The position numbers and the translations under genes were made by a program. The notes below the pieces were generated by a model that was not told where the DNA came from, made no database searches, and saw only the letters and a list, made by a program, of their open reading frames with translations. From contig JAEZHS010000033.1 in the NCBI GenBank assembly GCA_023436825.1, positions 1-13,878 on the forward strand: a stretch of DNA of 13,878 nt, in the 5' to 3' direction. The DNA comes from Pseudomonadota bacterium. Lineage in GTDB: Bacteria > Pseudomonadota > Alphaproteobacteria > Reyranellales > Reyranellaceae. Numbering within the stretch: the first letter of the stretch is position 1; each line of letters begins with the position of its first letter. Shown here piece by piece: positions 1 to 7,244 of the stretch.

Positions 1-818
1 GCCAGGAATTCCTCCGTCAGCCAGATGAAGTCCTCGGTCTCGACCTCGAGCTGGGCCAGCGGATCGGCGGCGTGGGCGTCGAAGCCCGCCGAGACGATGA
101 CGAGCTCCGGCGCGAAGCGGTTGAGCGCGGGCAGGATGCGCTCGGCCCAGGCGGCGCGGAACTCCTCGCTGCCGGCGCCGGCCGGCAGGGGCACGTTGAT
201 CACGTTGTTGGCGATGCCGTGCTCGCGCGGCGAGCCGGTGCCGGGATAGAGCGGAGACTGATGCGTCGAAGCGTAGAACAGGTTGCGGTCGGGCTCGACC
301 ACGGCCTGCGTGCCCTGGCCGTGATGGACGTCGAAGTCGAGAATGGCGACGCGCTCGATGCCGTAGCGGGCCTGGGCATGTCGCGCCGCCACCGCGACGT
401 TGTTGAACAGGCAGAAGCCGCCGGGAATGGCCGGTGAGGCGTGGTGGCCGGGCGGCCGGACCGCCGCGAAGGCGGTCCGGGCCTGGCCCAGCATCACCGC
501 ATCGACGCAGGTCACGGCCGCACCCGCGGCGCGCTGCACGGCCTCGGCGCTGCCCTGGCTCATCACCGTGTCGCCGTCGATATGGACGTGCTCGCCGGGA
601 CCGGGACGGACGCCGAGGATGGCTTCGACGTAGTCCTGCGGATGCACCCGGGTCAGCTCCTCGAGCGAGGCGACGGGTGCCGGCACGCGCGCCAGCTCGG
701 CGAAGGCCGGATCGTCGAGCGCCGCCAGCACGGCGCGCAGACGGTCGGGGCGCTCGGGATGGTAGGGACCGGTATCGTGCTCGAGGAAGGACGGATGGCT
801 GACCAGGAGAGTCGTCAT
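1..818 (-). CDS. Histone deacetylase family protein (zinc amidohydrolase), 3' end outside window
   Basis: This is a zinc-dependent deacetylase of the HDAC / acetoin-utilisation / acetylpolyamine amidohydrolase superfamily. Such enzymes remove acetyl groups from lysines or small amines in the cytoplasm; the substrate cannot be told from sequence. About 272 residues are visible and the C-terminus, including the expected catalytic-tyrosine loop, lies beyond the left edge. Visible signatures are HPERPDR near residues 20-26, RPPGHHA at 121-127 (the His pair of the charge relay), DFDVHHGQGTQ at 161-171 (zinc ligands Asp and His) and AGFDAHAADP at 244-253 (third zinc ligand Asp). The ATG at 818 is chosen because GAGGAG sits six bases upstream and the N-terminus fits the family. 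Only 11 bases separate it from the stop of the porin gene upstream, so the two are probably co-transcribed. The family is certain; function beyond that is not. Confidence 0.93.
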   Translation of the reverse strand, partial: MTTLLVSHPSFLEHDTGPYHPERPDRLRAVLAALDDPAFAELARVPAPVASLEELTRVHPQDYVEAILGVRPGPGEHVHIDGDTVMSQGSAEAVQRAAGAAVTCVDAVMLGQARTAFAAVRPPGHHASPAIPGGFCLFNNVAVAARHAQARYGIERVAILDFDVHHGQGTQAVVEPDRNLFYASTHQSPLYPGTGSPREHGIANNVINVPLPAGAGSEEFRAAWAERILPALNRFAPELVIVSAGFDAHAADPLAQLEVETEDFIWLTEEFL

Positions 819-829
819 GACAGGCTCCT

Positions 830-2815
830 CTAGAATTTGGCCATCAGGCGGCCGCTGAAGAAATGCGCCGGGCCGCGGACCGCATTGTAGGCAGGGTTGC
901 CGAGATACTGGTAGTCGGCCGTGACGAAAAGGCCCTTGGTGAGCTTCAGCGAGTAATATGCTTCGGCCACGAACTCGGATGCATAAGTGAGCGCTCCGTC
1001 GCCCGCGGTGAGGCCCAGGCCGCCGGCAGCGAGGTAGGCGGCATGGCTGGGCGAGACCGAGTTGATCGCGCCGCCGATGCCCACCGTGTCGCCGGGCCGG
1101 CCCCACAGGTCGCCCTTGATCGATACGCCGCCGGAGATGCTGCCGTCGATGTCGGTGAAAGCCAAAATCTCGCTGCGGCCGTCGTTCCAGCTGAAGCGGG
1201 CGAAGGCGCCGATCGAATCGGTGATCTCCTGGTCGATGCTGAAATAGAATCCGTACTTGGTTCGGGTTTGGCGCGTCAGCGGAATGGTGTCGTTGGCAGT
1301 GAGGCTGGGATTGGCGGCGGCGAGCGTGACGGCATCGGCGTAGGAGCCGGCGAAGGCGCTGGTCATCCAGACACCGAGCCGGGTGGTGCCGGCGCGGTCG
1401 AACGGCTTGTAGCGCATCTCGAGCTCGCCGACGTAGCCGTTGCGTGAGATCAGGGCGAGGTCATAGACGTTGGTGTCGGGCTGGTTGGCGACCAGGAAGT
1501 ATCCGGCGCGCACTGCCCAGCTCGGCTGGTTGAACTCCGCCGTGATGCCCCAGCTGAAGCCGACACTGTCGGCCGGGTAGTCGAAGGCGCCGGCAGCCCA
1601 CAGCGACCAGTTGAGGAAATCGACGCGCGGATCGTTGGCGTAGGCGTTGTTGTCGAACACGTCCTGCACGGCGAACTTGCCGGCTTGCACGGTGATACGC
1701 GACACGTCGCGTTCGCCCGAAAGCTGGCCCAGGTCGCTCTCGACCTTCTCGCGCTCGCCGCCCAGACCGAAGGTCTGCCGCAGGAACAGCCGCGACGTGT
1801 TGTAGCGCGGGTAGGGGAAGGCGCGCTGCGCCTCGCCGTTGGGAAAGCCGCCGGCGCCCGCGCTCAGCGCAACGCCGTAGCCCTGCAGCAGCTCGGGATT
1901 GTAGTACAGCTCGCCACCCTCCCACAGTCGCACCCCGAGGAAGCCCGACATCGCCCAGGTCTCGCGGCTCTGGCCGGCCGCCGGCAGGCTGTTGGTGCCG
2001 TCGTAGGGAGCGGTGATCGGTGGATAGCCCTGGTAGACGAACACGGTCTGGCCGTGCACTTCGAAGCTGCCTGGCCCGCGATCGCTGCGCTTTTCCTTCT
2101 CCTCGACCTCGCCGAAGCGGTAGTTGAGCCCGAAGCGGACGCGATGCAGGTCGTACTGCGTGTCGTAGCGCGCCGGCGCCGAGCCGAAGACGAAGCCCGT
2201 CAAGTTGAAGTTGGTGTAGAGATATTCCGCGCGCGCCGACCAGCGAGAGTCGAGCCGGTAGTCGATGCCGGCGCCTACCGTGTAGCCCAGGCGGACGTTG
2301 GAGGGGTTGGCGTCCTCGTTGCCGGTCGTGAGGTCGATGCGCGAATAGCGCGTGCTCATCCAGGCGATGCCGCCAGTGAGATAGGGCGTCCAGGCGCCGA
2401 TGTCGTAGCCGACGCGCCCGCGCAGCGACGCCAGCCATTCGTATTCCTCGCTGGCATAGCCGGTCGGGGTGGCGCGGTAGGACAGGACCTTCGAGGCGTC
2501 CTCGTAGTTGGGAAACGAGAAGTCGGCCTCGATGCCCAGCATCAGGCGCGAGGGGAAGACGTACTCCCAGCCGGCCTGGACGCCGCCGAACAGCGCACCG
2601 TAGGGATTGGAGGCGCCTTGCGAGCTGATGCCGATCGGGTCGCTCAGCGTCGCATTGGCCGTGCCGAACATGTATCCGACATGGGCGCCGGCGTAGAAGG
2701 ATCCGCCGCTGCGCCGGCCGTCATCGCTCTGCGCGCCGGCCGGCAATACGGGTTGTGCCGCCGCGATCAGCGTGGCGATCGCAAGGCCCTGCGCTGTCCT
2801 TGCAAAGCTCGTCAT
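830..2815 (-). CDS. Two-barrel outer-membrane protein: OMP beta-barrel fused to OprB-like carbohydrate porin
   Basis: This 661-residue protein should sit in the outer membrane and let small solutes, possibly sugars, diffuse in. A signal peptide covers about residues 1-28, ending AGA before QSDD. Residues about 38-235 look like an eight-stranded Omp31/OmpA-type barrel: alternating aromatic strands, a GGVQAGW-type turn, and a closing strand RVRFGLNYRFG. A charged linker follows (EVEEKEKRSDRG, 236-247). Residues about 250-661 form a second, larger barrel resembling the OprB-type carbohydrate porins of Bradyrhizobium, with LWEGGELYYNPELLQG near 297-312 and a final Phe, the usual barrel-assembly signal. 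The frame stays open upstream, but the ATG at 2815 is chosen because it begins the signal peptide and has GAGGTGG just ahead. It is likely transcribed with the deacetylase gene downstream. Specificity is unknown. Confidence 0.88.
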   Translation of the reverse strand: MTSFARTAQGLAIATLIAAAQPVLPAGAQSDDGRRSGGSFYAGAHVGYMFGTANATLSDPIGISSQGASNPYGALFGGVQAGWEYVFPSRLMLGIEADFSFPNYEDASKVLSYRATPTGYASEEYEWLASLRGRVGYDIGAWTPYLTGGIAWMSTRYSRIDLTTGNEDANPSNVRLGYTVGAGIDYRLDSRWSARAEYLYTNFNLTGFVFGSAPARYDTQYDLHRVRFGLNYRFGEVEEKEKRSDRGPGSFEVHGQTVFVYQGYPPITAPYDGTNSLPAAGQSRETWAMSGFLGVRLWEGGELYYNPELLQGYGVALSAGAGGFPNGEAQRAFPYPRYNTSRLFLRQTFGLGGEREKVESDLGQLSGERDVSRITVQAGKFAVQDVFDNNAYANDPRVDFLNWSLWAAGAFDYPADSVGFSWGITAEFNQPSWAVRAGYFLVANQPDTNVYDLALISRNGYVGELEMRYKPFDRAGTTRLGVWMTSAFAGSYADAVTLAAANPSLTANDTIPLTRQTRTKYGFYFSIDQEITDSIGAFARFSWNDGRSEILAFTDIDGSISGGVSIKGDLWGRPGDTVGIGGAINSVSPSHAAYLAAGGLGLTAGDGALTYASEFVAEAYYSLKLTKGLFVTADYQYLGNPAYNAVRGPAHFFSGRLMAKF

Positions 2816-2831
2816 CGATCCCACCTCTACC

Positions 2832-2861
2832 TTGAGCCGCCACGCAAAGCGACGATAAGAT
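2832..2861 (+). promoter_or_regulatory. Possible sigma-70 promoter for the small exported protein
   Basis: TTGAGC (2832-2837) and TAAGAT (2856-2861) are 18 bases apart in the 75-bp gap between the divergent porin and small-protein genes. Each hexamer matches the consensus at four of six positions. The predicted start near 2868 would leave a leader of about 23 bases. This is a reading by eye only. Confidence 0.35.
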
Positions 2862-2890
2862 GCGTTTTTGCCGCCCGGAGATGCCATTTC

Positions 2891-3250
2891 ATGCTGCGTA
2901 AGTTGTTGGCCGTCGTCCTTTCGCTCACTGGAGGCGAGGTGGCGGCACAGGAAGCCAGTTTCCTGCTGATCAACGGGACGGCTTATCCGATCAGCCAGCT
3001 GGCGGTATCCGAAAGCGACTTCAATTTCTGGACGCCCAACATCCTGCATCCGCCGCCGATCAAGGCGGGGGAGCGTCGGCAGGTGGCATTCAAGGCGCCC
3101 ACGACCTATTGCCAGGCCGACCTGCAGGTCGGGTTCGCCGACGGCGGGCAGCCCGCGGTCTGGCGCAACCTCAATCTCTGCACGCTGAGCAAGATCAAGC
3201 TGATCTACGACCGCATGAGCGGCGTGACGACCGCGAGCTACGATGACTGA
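2891..3250 (+). CDS. Small exported protein of unknown function, two cysteines
   Basis: This is a 119-residue protein whose function I do not know. It starts with a short basic region and a hydrophobic stretch (MLRKLLAVVLSL), with a likely signal-peptidase site after residue 19 (VAA before QEA), so it is probably periplasmic. The mature part begins with a strand-like FLLINGTAYPISQLAVS (24-40). It ends with a CQADLQV segment (74-80), a tryptophan-containing WRNLNLC (91-97) and LIYDRMSG. Cys74 and Cys97 could form a disulfide. The pattern resembles small alphaproteobacterial secreted proteins of the form NxTGYxI...L.VS..W...C..DL.V.Y.DG...W..LNLC, which I recall but cannot verify. GGAG lies 10 bases before the ATG at 2891. 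The gene is divergent from the porin across 75 bp; a functional link is possible but unproven. Confidence 0.75.
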   Translation: MLRKLLAVVLSLTGGEVAAQEASFLLINGTAYPISQLAVSESDFNFWTPNILHPPPIKAGERRQVAFKAPTTYCQADLQVGFADGGQPAVWRNLNLCTLSKIKLIYDRMSGVTTASYDD

Positions 3251-3266
3251 TTGCCCACGCATCGTT

Positions 3267-3302
3267 CATGCTCCTCGCCCCCGCTAGGGGGAGAGGAACA
3301 TG
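3267..3302. repeat. Imperfect palindrome, 16-bp arms
   Basis: The arms 3267-3282 and 3287-3302 pair at 14 of 16 positions around a four-base loop, GCTA. The core is CCTCGCCCCC / GGGGGAGAGG. It lies between the small exported protein and selO. No T-run follows, so it is not a standard intrinsic terminator. The CCTC-C-run / G-run-GAGG type is common as a dispersed intergenic palindrome in alphaproteobacteria; whether it is repeated in this genome cannot be seen here. Confidence 0.7.
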
Positions 3303-3330
3303 CGTTGTGGAAGATGAGAGTGAGCCCACC

Positions 3331-4845
3331 ATGGCGAACGACACCGGTCTTGCCTTTCTCCGCGAAGCGCCGCCGTCCGGAGGCAGCCCTGTCTTCGGCT
3401 TCGACAACACCTACGCCCGGCTGCCGGAGCGCTTTTATGCCCGGCTCGATCCGACGCCGGTTGCAACCCCGCGCCTGCTGAAGATCAACCAGGCGCTGGC
3501 CCATGAGCTCGGCCTGGACCCGGCGATGCTGGCGACGCCGCAGGCCGTCGAGGTCCTGGCCGGCAACCGCGTTGCGGTCGGCTCCCAGCCGATTGCGCTG
3601 GCCTATGCCGGCCACCAGTTCGGCAACTTCGTGCCGCAGCTCGGCGACGGCCGCGCCATCCTCCTGGGCGAGGTGGTCGATCGCGCGGGCGTGCGGCGCG
3701 ACATCCAGCTCAAGGGCTCGGGTCCCACGCCGTTCTCGCGCCGCGGCGACGGCCGCGCCGCGCTGGGTCCGGTGCTGCGCGAATACATCGTCAGCGAGGC
3801 GATGGCGGCGCTCGGCATTCCGACCACGCGCTCGCTGGCGGCGGTCGCTACCGGCGAGCCGGTGCTGCGTGAGACCGTGCTGCCGGGCGCCGTGCTGACC
3901 CGCGTTGCCAGAAGTCACATCCGAGTCGGCACCTTCCAGTTCTTCGCCGCCCGCGGCGACGGCGAGGCGTTGCGTCTGCTCGCCGACCACGTGATCGCCC
4001 GGCACTATCCCGATGCGCGCAACGAGGACAATCCGTATCGCGCGCTGTTCGATCGCGTCATCGCGGGCCAGGCCGAGCTGGTGGCGAAGTGGATGCTGGT
4101 GGGCTTCATCCACGGCGTGATGAACACCGACAATTGCTCGATCGCGGGCGAGACAATCGATTATGGCCCCTGCGCCTTCATGGACACCTATAAGCCCGAC
4201 ACGGTGTTCAGCTCGATCGACCACGGCGGCCGCTACGCCTATGTGAACCAGCCGCACATCTGCCATTGGAACCTGGCGCGCTTCGGCGAGACGCTGCTGC
4301 CGTTGCTCGACGCCGACACGGACAAGGCGCTGGCCATCGCCAACGAAACGCTGGCGACTTTCCAGGTCCGCTATGGCGCCGCATTGATGGCCGGCATGCG
4401 ACGCAAGCTCGGCCTGTTCACCGAGGACGAGGGTGACGGCGCCCTCGCGCAGGACCTGCTGAACGCCATTGCCGAAGCCGAGGCCGATTTCACCCGGACG
4501 TTCCGGGCGCTCGACCCCGAAAGCGACGACAAGGTGCGGCGGCTGTTCGCCGAGCCCGCCAAGTACGACGCCTGGGCCGCGCGCTGGCGCGAACGCCTGG
4601 CGCAAGAGCCGCAGGATGCAGCAAGCCGGCGCGCGGCGATGCGCTCGGTCAATCCCGTCTACATCCCGCGCAATCATCGCGTCGAGGCCGTGCTGGCCGC
4701 GGCGATCGAGGGCGACGATTACGGCCCGTTCGAGGAGTTCCTGACCGTGCTCGCCCAGCCGTTCGAGGAACGCGCCGAATTTGCCGACTACGCCGAGCCG
4801 GCGCCGGCCGACCAGGGCGTCTATCGCACCTTCTGCGGCACCTGA
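3331..4845 (+). CDS. selO: SelO/YdiU protein adenylyltransferase (AMPylase pseudokinase)
   Basis: This 504-residue protein belongs to the SelO family, which has a kinase fold that binds ATP upside down and transfers AMP to Ser/Thr/Tyr of target proteins, with a role in redox stress. Family blocks are plain: YAGHQFGNFVPQLGDGRA (92-109), IQLKGSGPTPFSRRGDGRA (125-143), LREYIVSEAM (149-158), GIPTTRSL (162-169), HGVMNTDN (261-268) and DYGPCAFMD (277-285). With a constant offset of 15 from the Pseudomonas syringae enzyme as I remember it, the catalytic set is intact: R108, K128, E151, R191, N268 and D277. The C-terminus is FCGT, with Cys502 third from the end, where vertebrate SELENOO has selenocysteine. 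The ATG at 3331 is chosen because the protein then starts near the usual family N-terminus; AGAGTGAG lies just upstream. Its 3' end overlaps that of cobC by 25 bp on the other strand. Confidence 0.96.
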   Translation: MANDTGLAFLREAPPSGGSPVFGFDNTYARLPERFYARLDPTPVATPRLLKINQALAHELGLDPAMLATPQAVEVLAGNRVAVGSQPIALAYAGHQFGNFVPQLGDGRAILLGEVVDRAGVRRDIQLKGSGPTPFSRRGDGRAALGPVLREYIVSEAMAALGIPTTRSLAAVATGEPVLRETVLPGAVLTRVARSHIRVGTFQFFAARGDGEALRLLADHVIARHYPDARNEDNPYRALFDRVIAGQAELVAKWMLVGFIHGVMNTDNCSIAGETIDYGPCAFMDTYKPDTVFSSIDHGGRYAYVNQPHICHWNLARFGETLLPLLDADTDKALAIANETLATFQVRYGAALMAGMRRKLGLFTEDEGDGALAQDLLNAIAEAEADFTRTFRALDPESDDKVRRLFAEPAKYDAWAARWRERLAQEPQDAASRRAAMRSVNPVYIPRNHRVEAVLAAAIEGDDYGPFEEFLTVLAQPFEERAEFADYAEPAPADQGVYRTFCGT

Positions 4846-5834
4846 AGCGCTGCTGAGAGGCGGCGGAATTCCTCGTCGCCGGCGGGCAGGCCGAAGCGCA
4901 GCCATGCCGGCTGGTGGCCGAAGGCGCGGACGTGGATTCCCCGCTGCGCAAGGTCTTGGACTTTGTCGTGCGCCTTGGGATGGCTCGCCAGCCTGAACAA
5001 GGTCGTGCCGCCCAGGATCGTGAAGCCGGCGGAAACCAGCAGCGCGTCCAGCCTGCGCGCATCGCCCGCGAGGCGCGTTGCTGTTGTCTGCAGCCACGCA
5101 TCGTCGGCCAACGCGGCCGCGCCGATCGTGAGGGCGGGGCCGGACACTGCCCACGGTCCCAGGTCCTCGCGCAGGCGCCGGGCGAGCGGCTCGTGCGCGA
5201 TGGCAAAGCCCAGTCGCAGGCCGGCCAGGCCGTAGGTCTTGCCGAAGGAGCGCAACACGACGGCATTGCCCGGCAGATCGCCGGCAAGACTTGCATCGCC
5301 GGGCAGCAGGTCGATGAAGGCTTCGTCGACGATCAGCAGCCGGGCCGCGACGTCACGCAATGCCTGTTTCGGCGACAGCCGGCCGGTCGGGTTGTCGGGA
5401 TTGACCACGACGACGATGTCGGCGGCTGCCACATCGAGACTTGTGACGACGCTAACGTCGTGGCCGTGGCGGCGCCAGTTGAGCTCGTGCTCGGCATAGG
5501 TAGGCCCGACGATGGCGACTCGCGAGCGCGGCATCAGCCGCGGCAGGACCTGGATCAGCGCCTGCGTGCCCGGCGCGGCGACGAGTTGGCTCAGCTTACA
5601 CCCATAACGCCGCGTGGCGGCGGCGAGCAGCGTCTGCTCGGCTTCGCGCGAGGGCAGGCGCGACCAGGCATCGGCCGGCAGCCCGGCGACGGGATAGGGC
5701 AGGGGATTGATGCCGGTCGACAGGTCGATCCACGGCTGCGGCGCGTCGGGATGGCGTCGCCGCACGTCGCCGAGGTCGCCGCCGTGGGCGATCGGTTTGC
5801 CGGTCGGCACGCCTATGTTAGGCACATCCTGCAT
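4821..5834 (-). CDS. cobC: Threonine-phosphate decarboxylase, cobalamin biosynthesis
   Basis: This is a PLP-dependent fold-I aminotransferase-like enzyme that decarboxylates L-threonine O-3-phosphate to (R)-1-amino-2-propanol phosphate, the linker joined to cobyric acid by CbiB. It is called cobC in Pseudomonas denitrificans and CobD in Salmonella. The 337-residue protein shows HGGDL (17-21), the family's N-terminal motif, then DLSTGINPLPYP (37-48), NPDNPTG (145-151), Asp170 in VDEAF, the PLP lysine K199 in SFGKTYGLAGLRLGF (196-210) and R313 near the C-terminus for carboxylate binding. The frame is open nine residues upstream, but the ATG at 5834 is preferred, with GAGG about nine bases ahead. 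That ATG shares CATG with the divergent cbiB start. The 3' end overlaps selO. Having cbiB next door agrees with consecutive steps. Confidence 0.93.
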   Translation of the reverse strand: MQDVPNIGVPTGKPIAHGGDLGDVRRRHPDAPQPWIDLSTGINPLPYPVAGLPADAWSRLPSREAEQTLLAAATRRYGCKLSQLVAAPGTQALIQVLPRLMPRSRVAIVGPTYAEHELNWRRHGHDVSVVTSLDVAAADIVVVVNPDNPTGRLSPKQALRDVAARLLIVDEAFIDLLPGDASLAGDLPGNAVVLRSFGKTYGLAGLRLGFAIAHEPLARRLREDLGPWAVSGPALTIGAAALADDAWLQTTATRLAGDARRLDALLVSAGFTILGGTTLFRLASHPKAHDKVQDLAQRGIHVRAFGHQPAWLRFGLPAGDEEFRRLSAALQVPQKVR

Positions 5835-6801
5835 GTTCGCCGACCTCGCCCTCGTTGCCATCGCGACCGAAGCGATGGTCGGCTATCCCGACGCCGTCTA
5901 TCGCCTGATCGGCCATCCCGTGACCTGGATCGGCCGCCTCATAACATGGTGCGACAAGGCCTGGAATTCAGCTGCGCGATCGTCGCGCGAGCGGCGGTTC
6001 TACGGCGTGGTGACGCTGCTGTTGCTGCTGGCAGTCTCGTTGTCGATGGGCGCGGCCGTCGTGGCTCTCCTCGATCATCTGTTCCCGGGCATCGCAGCGC
6101 TCATCCTGTGCGGCGTAATCGCAAGCGCTTTGCTGGCGCAACGCAGCCTCGATACGCATGTGCTGGCCGTCGCCAAGGGCCTCGAGACCGAAGGCGTGGC
6201 CGGCGGTCGCGCGGCCGTTGCCCATATCGTCGGCCGCGAGACCAGCAACCTCGATGAGGCTGCGGTCTGCCGCGCGGCGATCGAGAGTCTGGCCGAGAAC
6301 TTCTCCGACGGCGTCGTGGCGCCCCTGTTCTGGATGGTAGTGGCGGGCCTGCCGGGCGCGCTCGCCTACAAAGCGATCAACACCGCCGACAGCATGATCG
6401 GCCACAAGACCGAGCGCCATCAGGCCTTCGGCTGGGCCTCGGCGCGCTGCGACGACGTGGTCAACCTGCCGGCGTCGCGCTTGACGGCAGTGTGGCTGGT
6501 GCTGGCCGCCATTCCTCTCGGGCTGTCACCTGCCGGCGCGCTGCGGACGATATCGCGCGATGCCGCCCATCACCGCTCGCCCAACGCCGGCTGGCCCGAA
6601 GCGGCGATGGCGGGCGCGCTCCGAATCCGGCTGTCAGGGCCGCGCGTCTACGACGGCGTTCGCGTGGAAGAGCGTTGGGTAGGCGAGGGGCGCAGCGAGC
6701 TCACGGCGAGGGACATTCGCGACGCGCTGAGGCTTTATCGCGCCGCCTGCGCCTTGCAGATCGCCGTGCTGGTCCTGATCGTGCTCAGCCTGAGGCTCTG
6801 A
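5833..6801 (+). CDS. cbiB: Adenosylcobinamide-phosphate synthase (CbiB; CobD in P. denitrificans naming)
   Basis: This inner-membrane enzyme joins adenosylcobyric acid to aminopropanol phosphate (or aminopropanol) to give adenosylcobinamide (phosphate). The 322-residue protein has the usual family length and architecture. Conserved segments are HPVTWIGRLI (28-37), SLAENFSDGVVAPLFW (152-167), a YKAINTADSMIGHK block (179-192), and FGWASARCDDVVNLPASRL (199-217). Hydrophobic spans near 57-81, 86-103, 161-178, 216-233 and 305-320 fit a multi-pass membrane protein. The start at 5833 gives the typical CbiB N-terminus; only a weak AGG about 11-14 bases upstream could act as ribosome site, and it lies inside cobC. 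There is no intergenic space for a promoter, so transcription must begin within the opposing gene. No terminator is obvious downstream. Confidence 0.95.
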   Translation: MFADLALVAIATEAMVGYPDAVYRLIGHPVTWIGRLITWCDKAWNSAARSSRERRFYGVVTLLLLLAVSLSMGAAVVALLDHLFPGIAALILCGVIASALLAQRSLDTHVLAVAKGLETEGVAGGRAAVAHIVGRETSNLDEAAVCRAAIESLAENFSDGVVAPLFWMVVAGLPGALAYKAINTADSMIGHKTERHQAFGWASARCDDVVNLPASRLTAVWLVLAAIPLGLSPAGALRTISRDAAHHRSPNAGWPEAAMAGALRIRLSGPRVYDGVRVEERWVGEGRSELTARDIRDALRLYRAACALQIAVLVLIVLSLRL

Positions 6802-6930
6802 CCGTTGAAAGCATTGCTGGCACTCGGGTCCATCGGCACAAGGAGTAGCGGTGTAGGCCGCCCGGGCCGCCAAACATGGCCCTCCATGGTGCGAAAGAAT
6901 TCGCGAAAACGAAACTGGCCACGTTAGTTA

Positions 6931-6959
6931 TTGACGTGAATGCACTGAAGTCATAATAT
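6931..6959 (+). promoter_or_regulatory. Strong sigma-70-type promoter candidate without an obvious gene
   Basis: TTGACG (6931-6936) and TAATAT (6954-6959) are separated by exactly 17 bases. The hexamers match TTGACA and TATAAT at five and four positions, with the ideal spacing, inside a local A/T-rich patch. The predicted start is near 6966, reading rightwards into the gene-free gap and then antisense into the end of cobQ. It is the best promoter-like sequence I saw in the window. Confidence 0.5.
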
Positions 6960-7244
6960 TGGCCTGTTGCGTTGCTTCCCCGCGTTATCGCTCTATGCAT
7001 CGTTGATCAGAGACCAATGGCTGCGGCAGACACCGCGCGGCCTGTCCGTTCGCCTGCGTCCGGACGGGCCGGCGGGGTCCGCCCTCCGACAGGGCGATTC
7101 CAGTTGCGAAACTTGCGTAACTGTCCGAACTCGGAACAAGGCCCAACCCATAGGGGGTACGATCTCGAAGAGCTACTAGGCCCCTGGCGGAAACGCCGGA
7201 AACGCCGGAAACCTCTCGCACTGCCGACGGCAGTGAATGCACTG
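6936..7244 (+). repeat. 12-bp direct repeat pair GTGAATGCACTG (6936-6947 and 7233-7244)
   Basis: The same 12 bases occur exactly at 6936-6947, across the start of the promoter spacer, and at 7233-7244, overlapping the right arm of the hairpin at 7219-7235. The copies are 297 bases apart. Only the two terminal 12-mers are the repeat; the span given covers both. A chance match of this length in a 480-base gap is roughly a one-in-a-hundred event. No terminal inverted repeats mark the enclosed segment as a mobile element. Confidence 0.6.
7189..7213 (+). repeat. Short tandem repeat, GGAAACGCC about 2.7 copies
   Basis: Two exact copies of GGAAACGCC (7189-7197, 7198-7206) are followed by a partial third, GGAAACC (7207-7213). 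The first copy can also form a four-pair hairpin, GGCG-GAAA-CGCC (7186-7197), with a GNRA-type loop. It is too short and has no spacers, so it is not a CRISPR. Confidence 0.75.

Noticed and set aside
1685..3250. 521-codon plus-strand frame covering the porin gene and the small exported protein
   Set aside because: All but its last 119 codons are antisense to the porin and show no domain. The real gene starts at 2891, where a signal peptide and ribosome site appear.
3238..5154. 638-codon minus-strand frame over selO and cobC
   Set aside because: It is a shadow of selO and part of cobC, both with many family motifs in their own frames. It has only low-complexity, Arg/Gly-rich sequence.
7189..7213. 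CRISPR-like repeat
   Set aside because: The units are 9 bp and adjacent, with no spacers and fewer than three copies.
6985..7242. 85-codon minus-strand frame with Val-Ser-Gly repeats in the gap after cobQ
   Set aside because: It has a GTG start without a ribosome site, the repeats come from the 9-bp tandem repeat, and no family is recognised. A remnant of a mobile-element primase was considered but cannot be supported.
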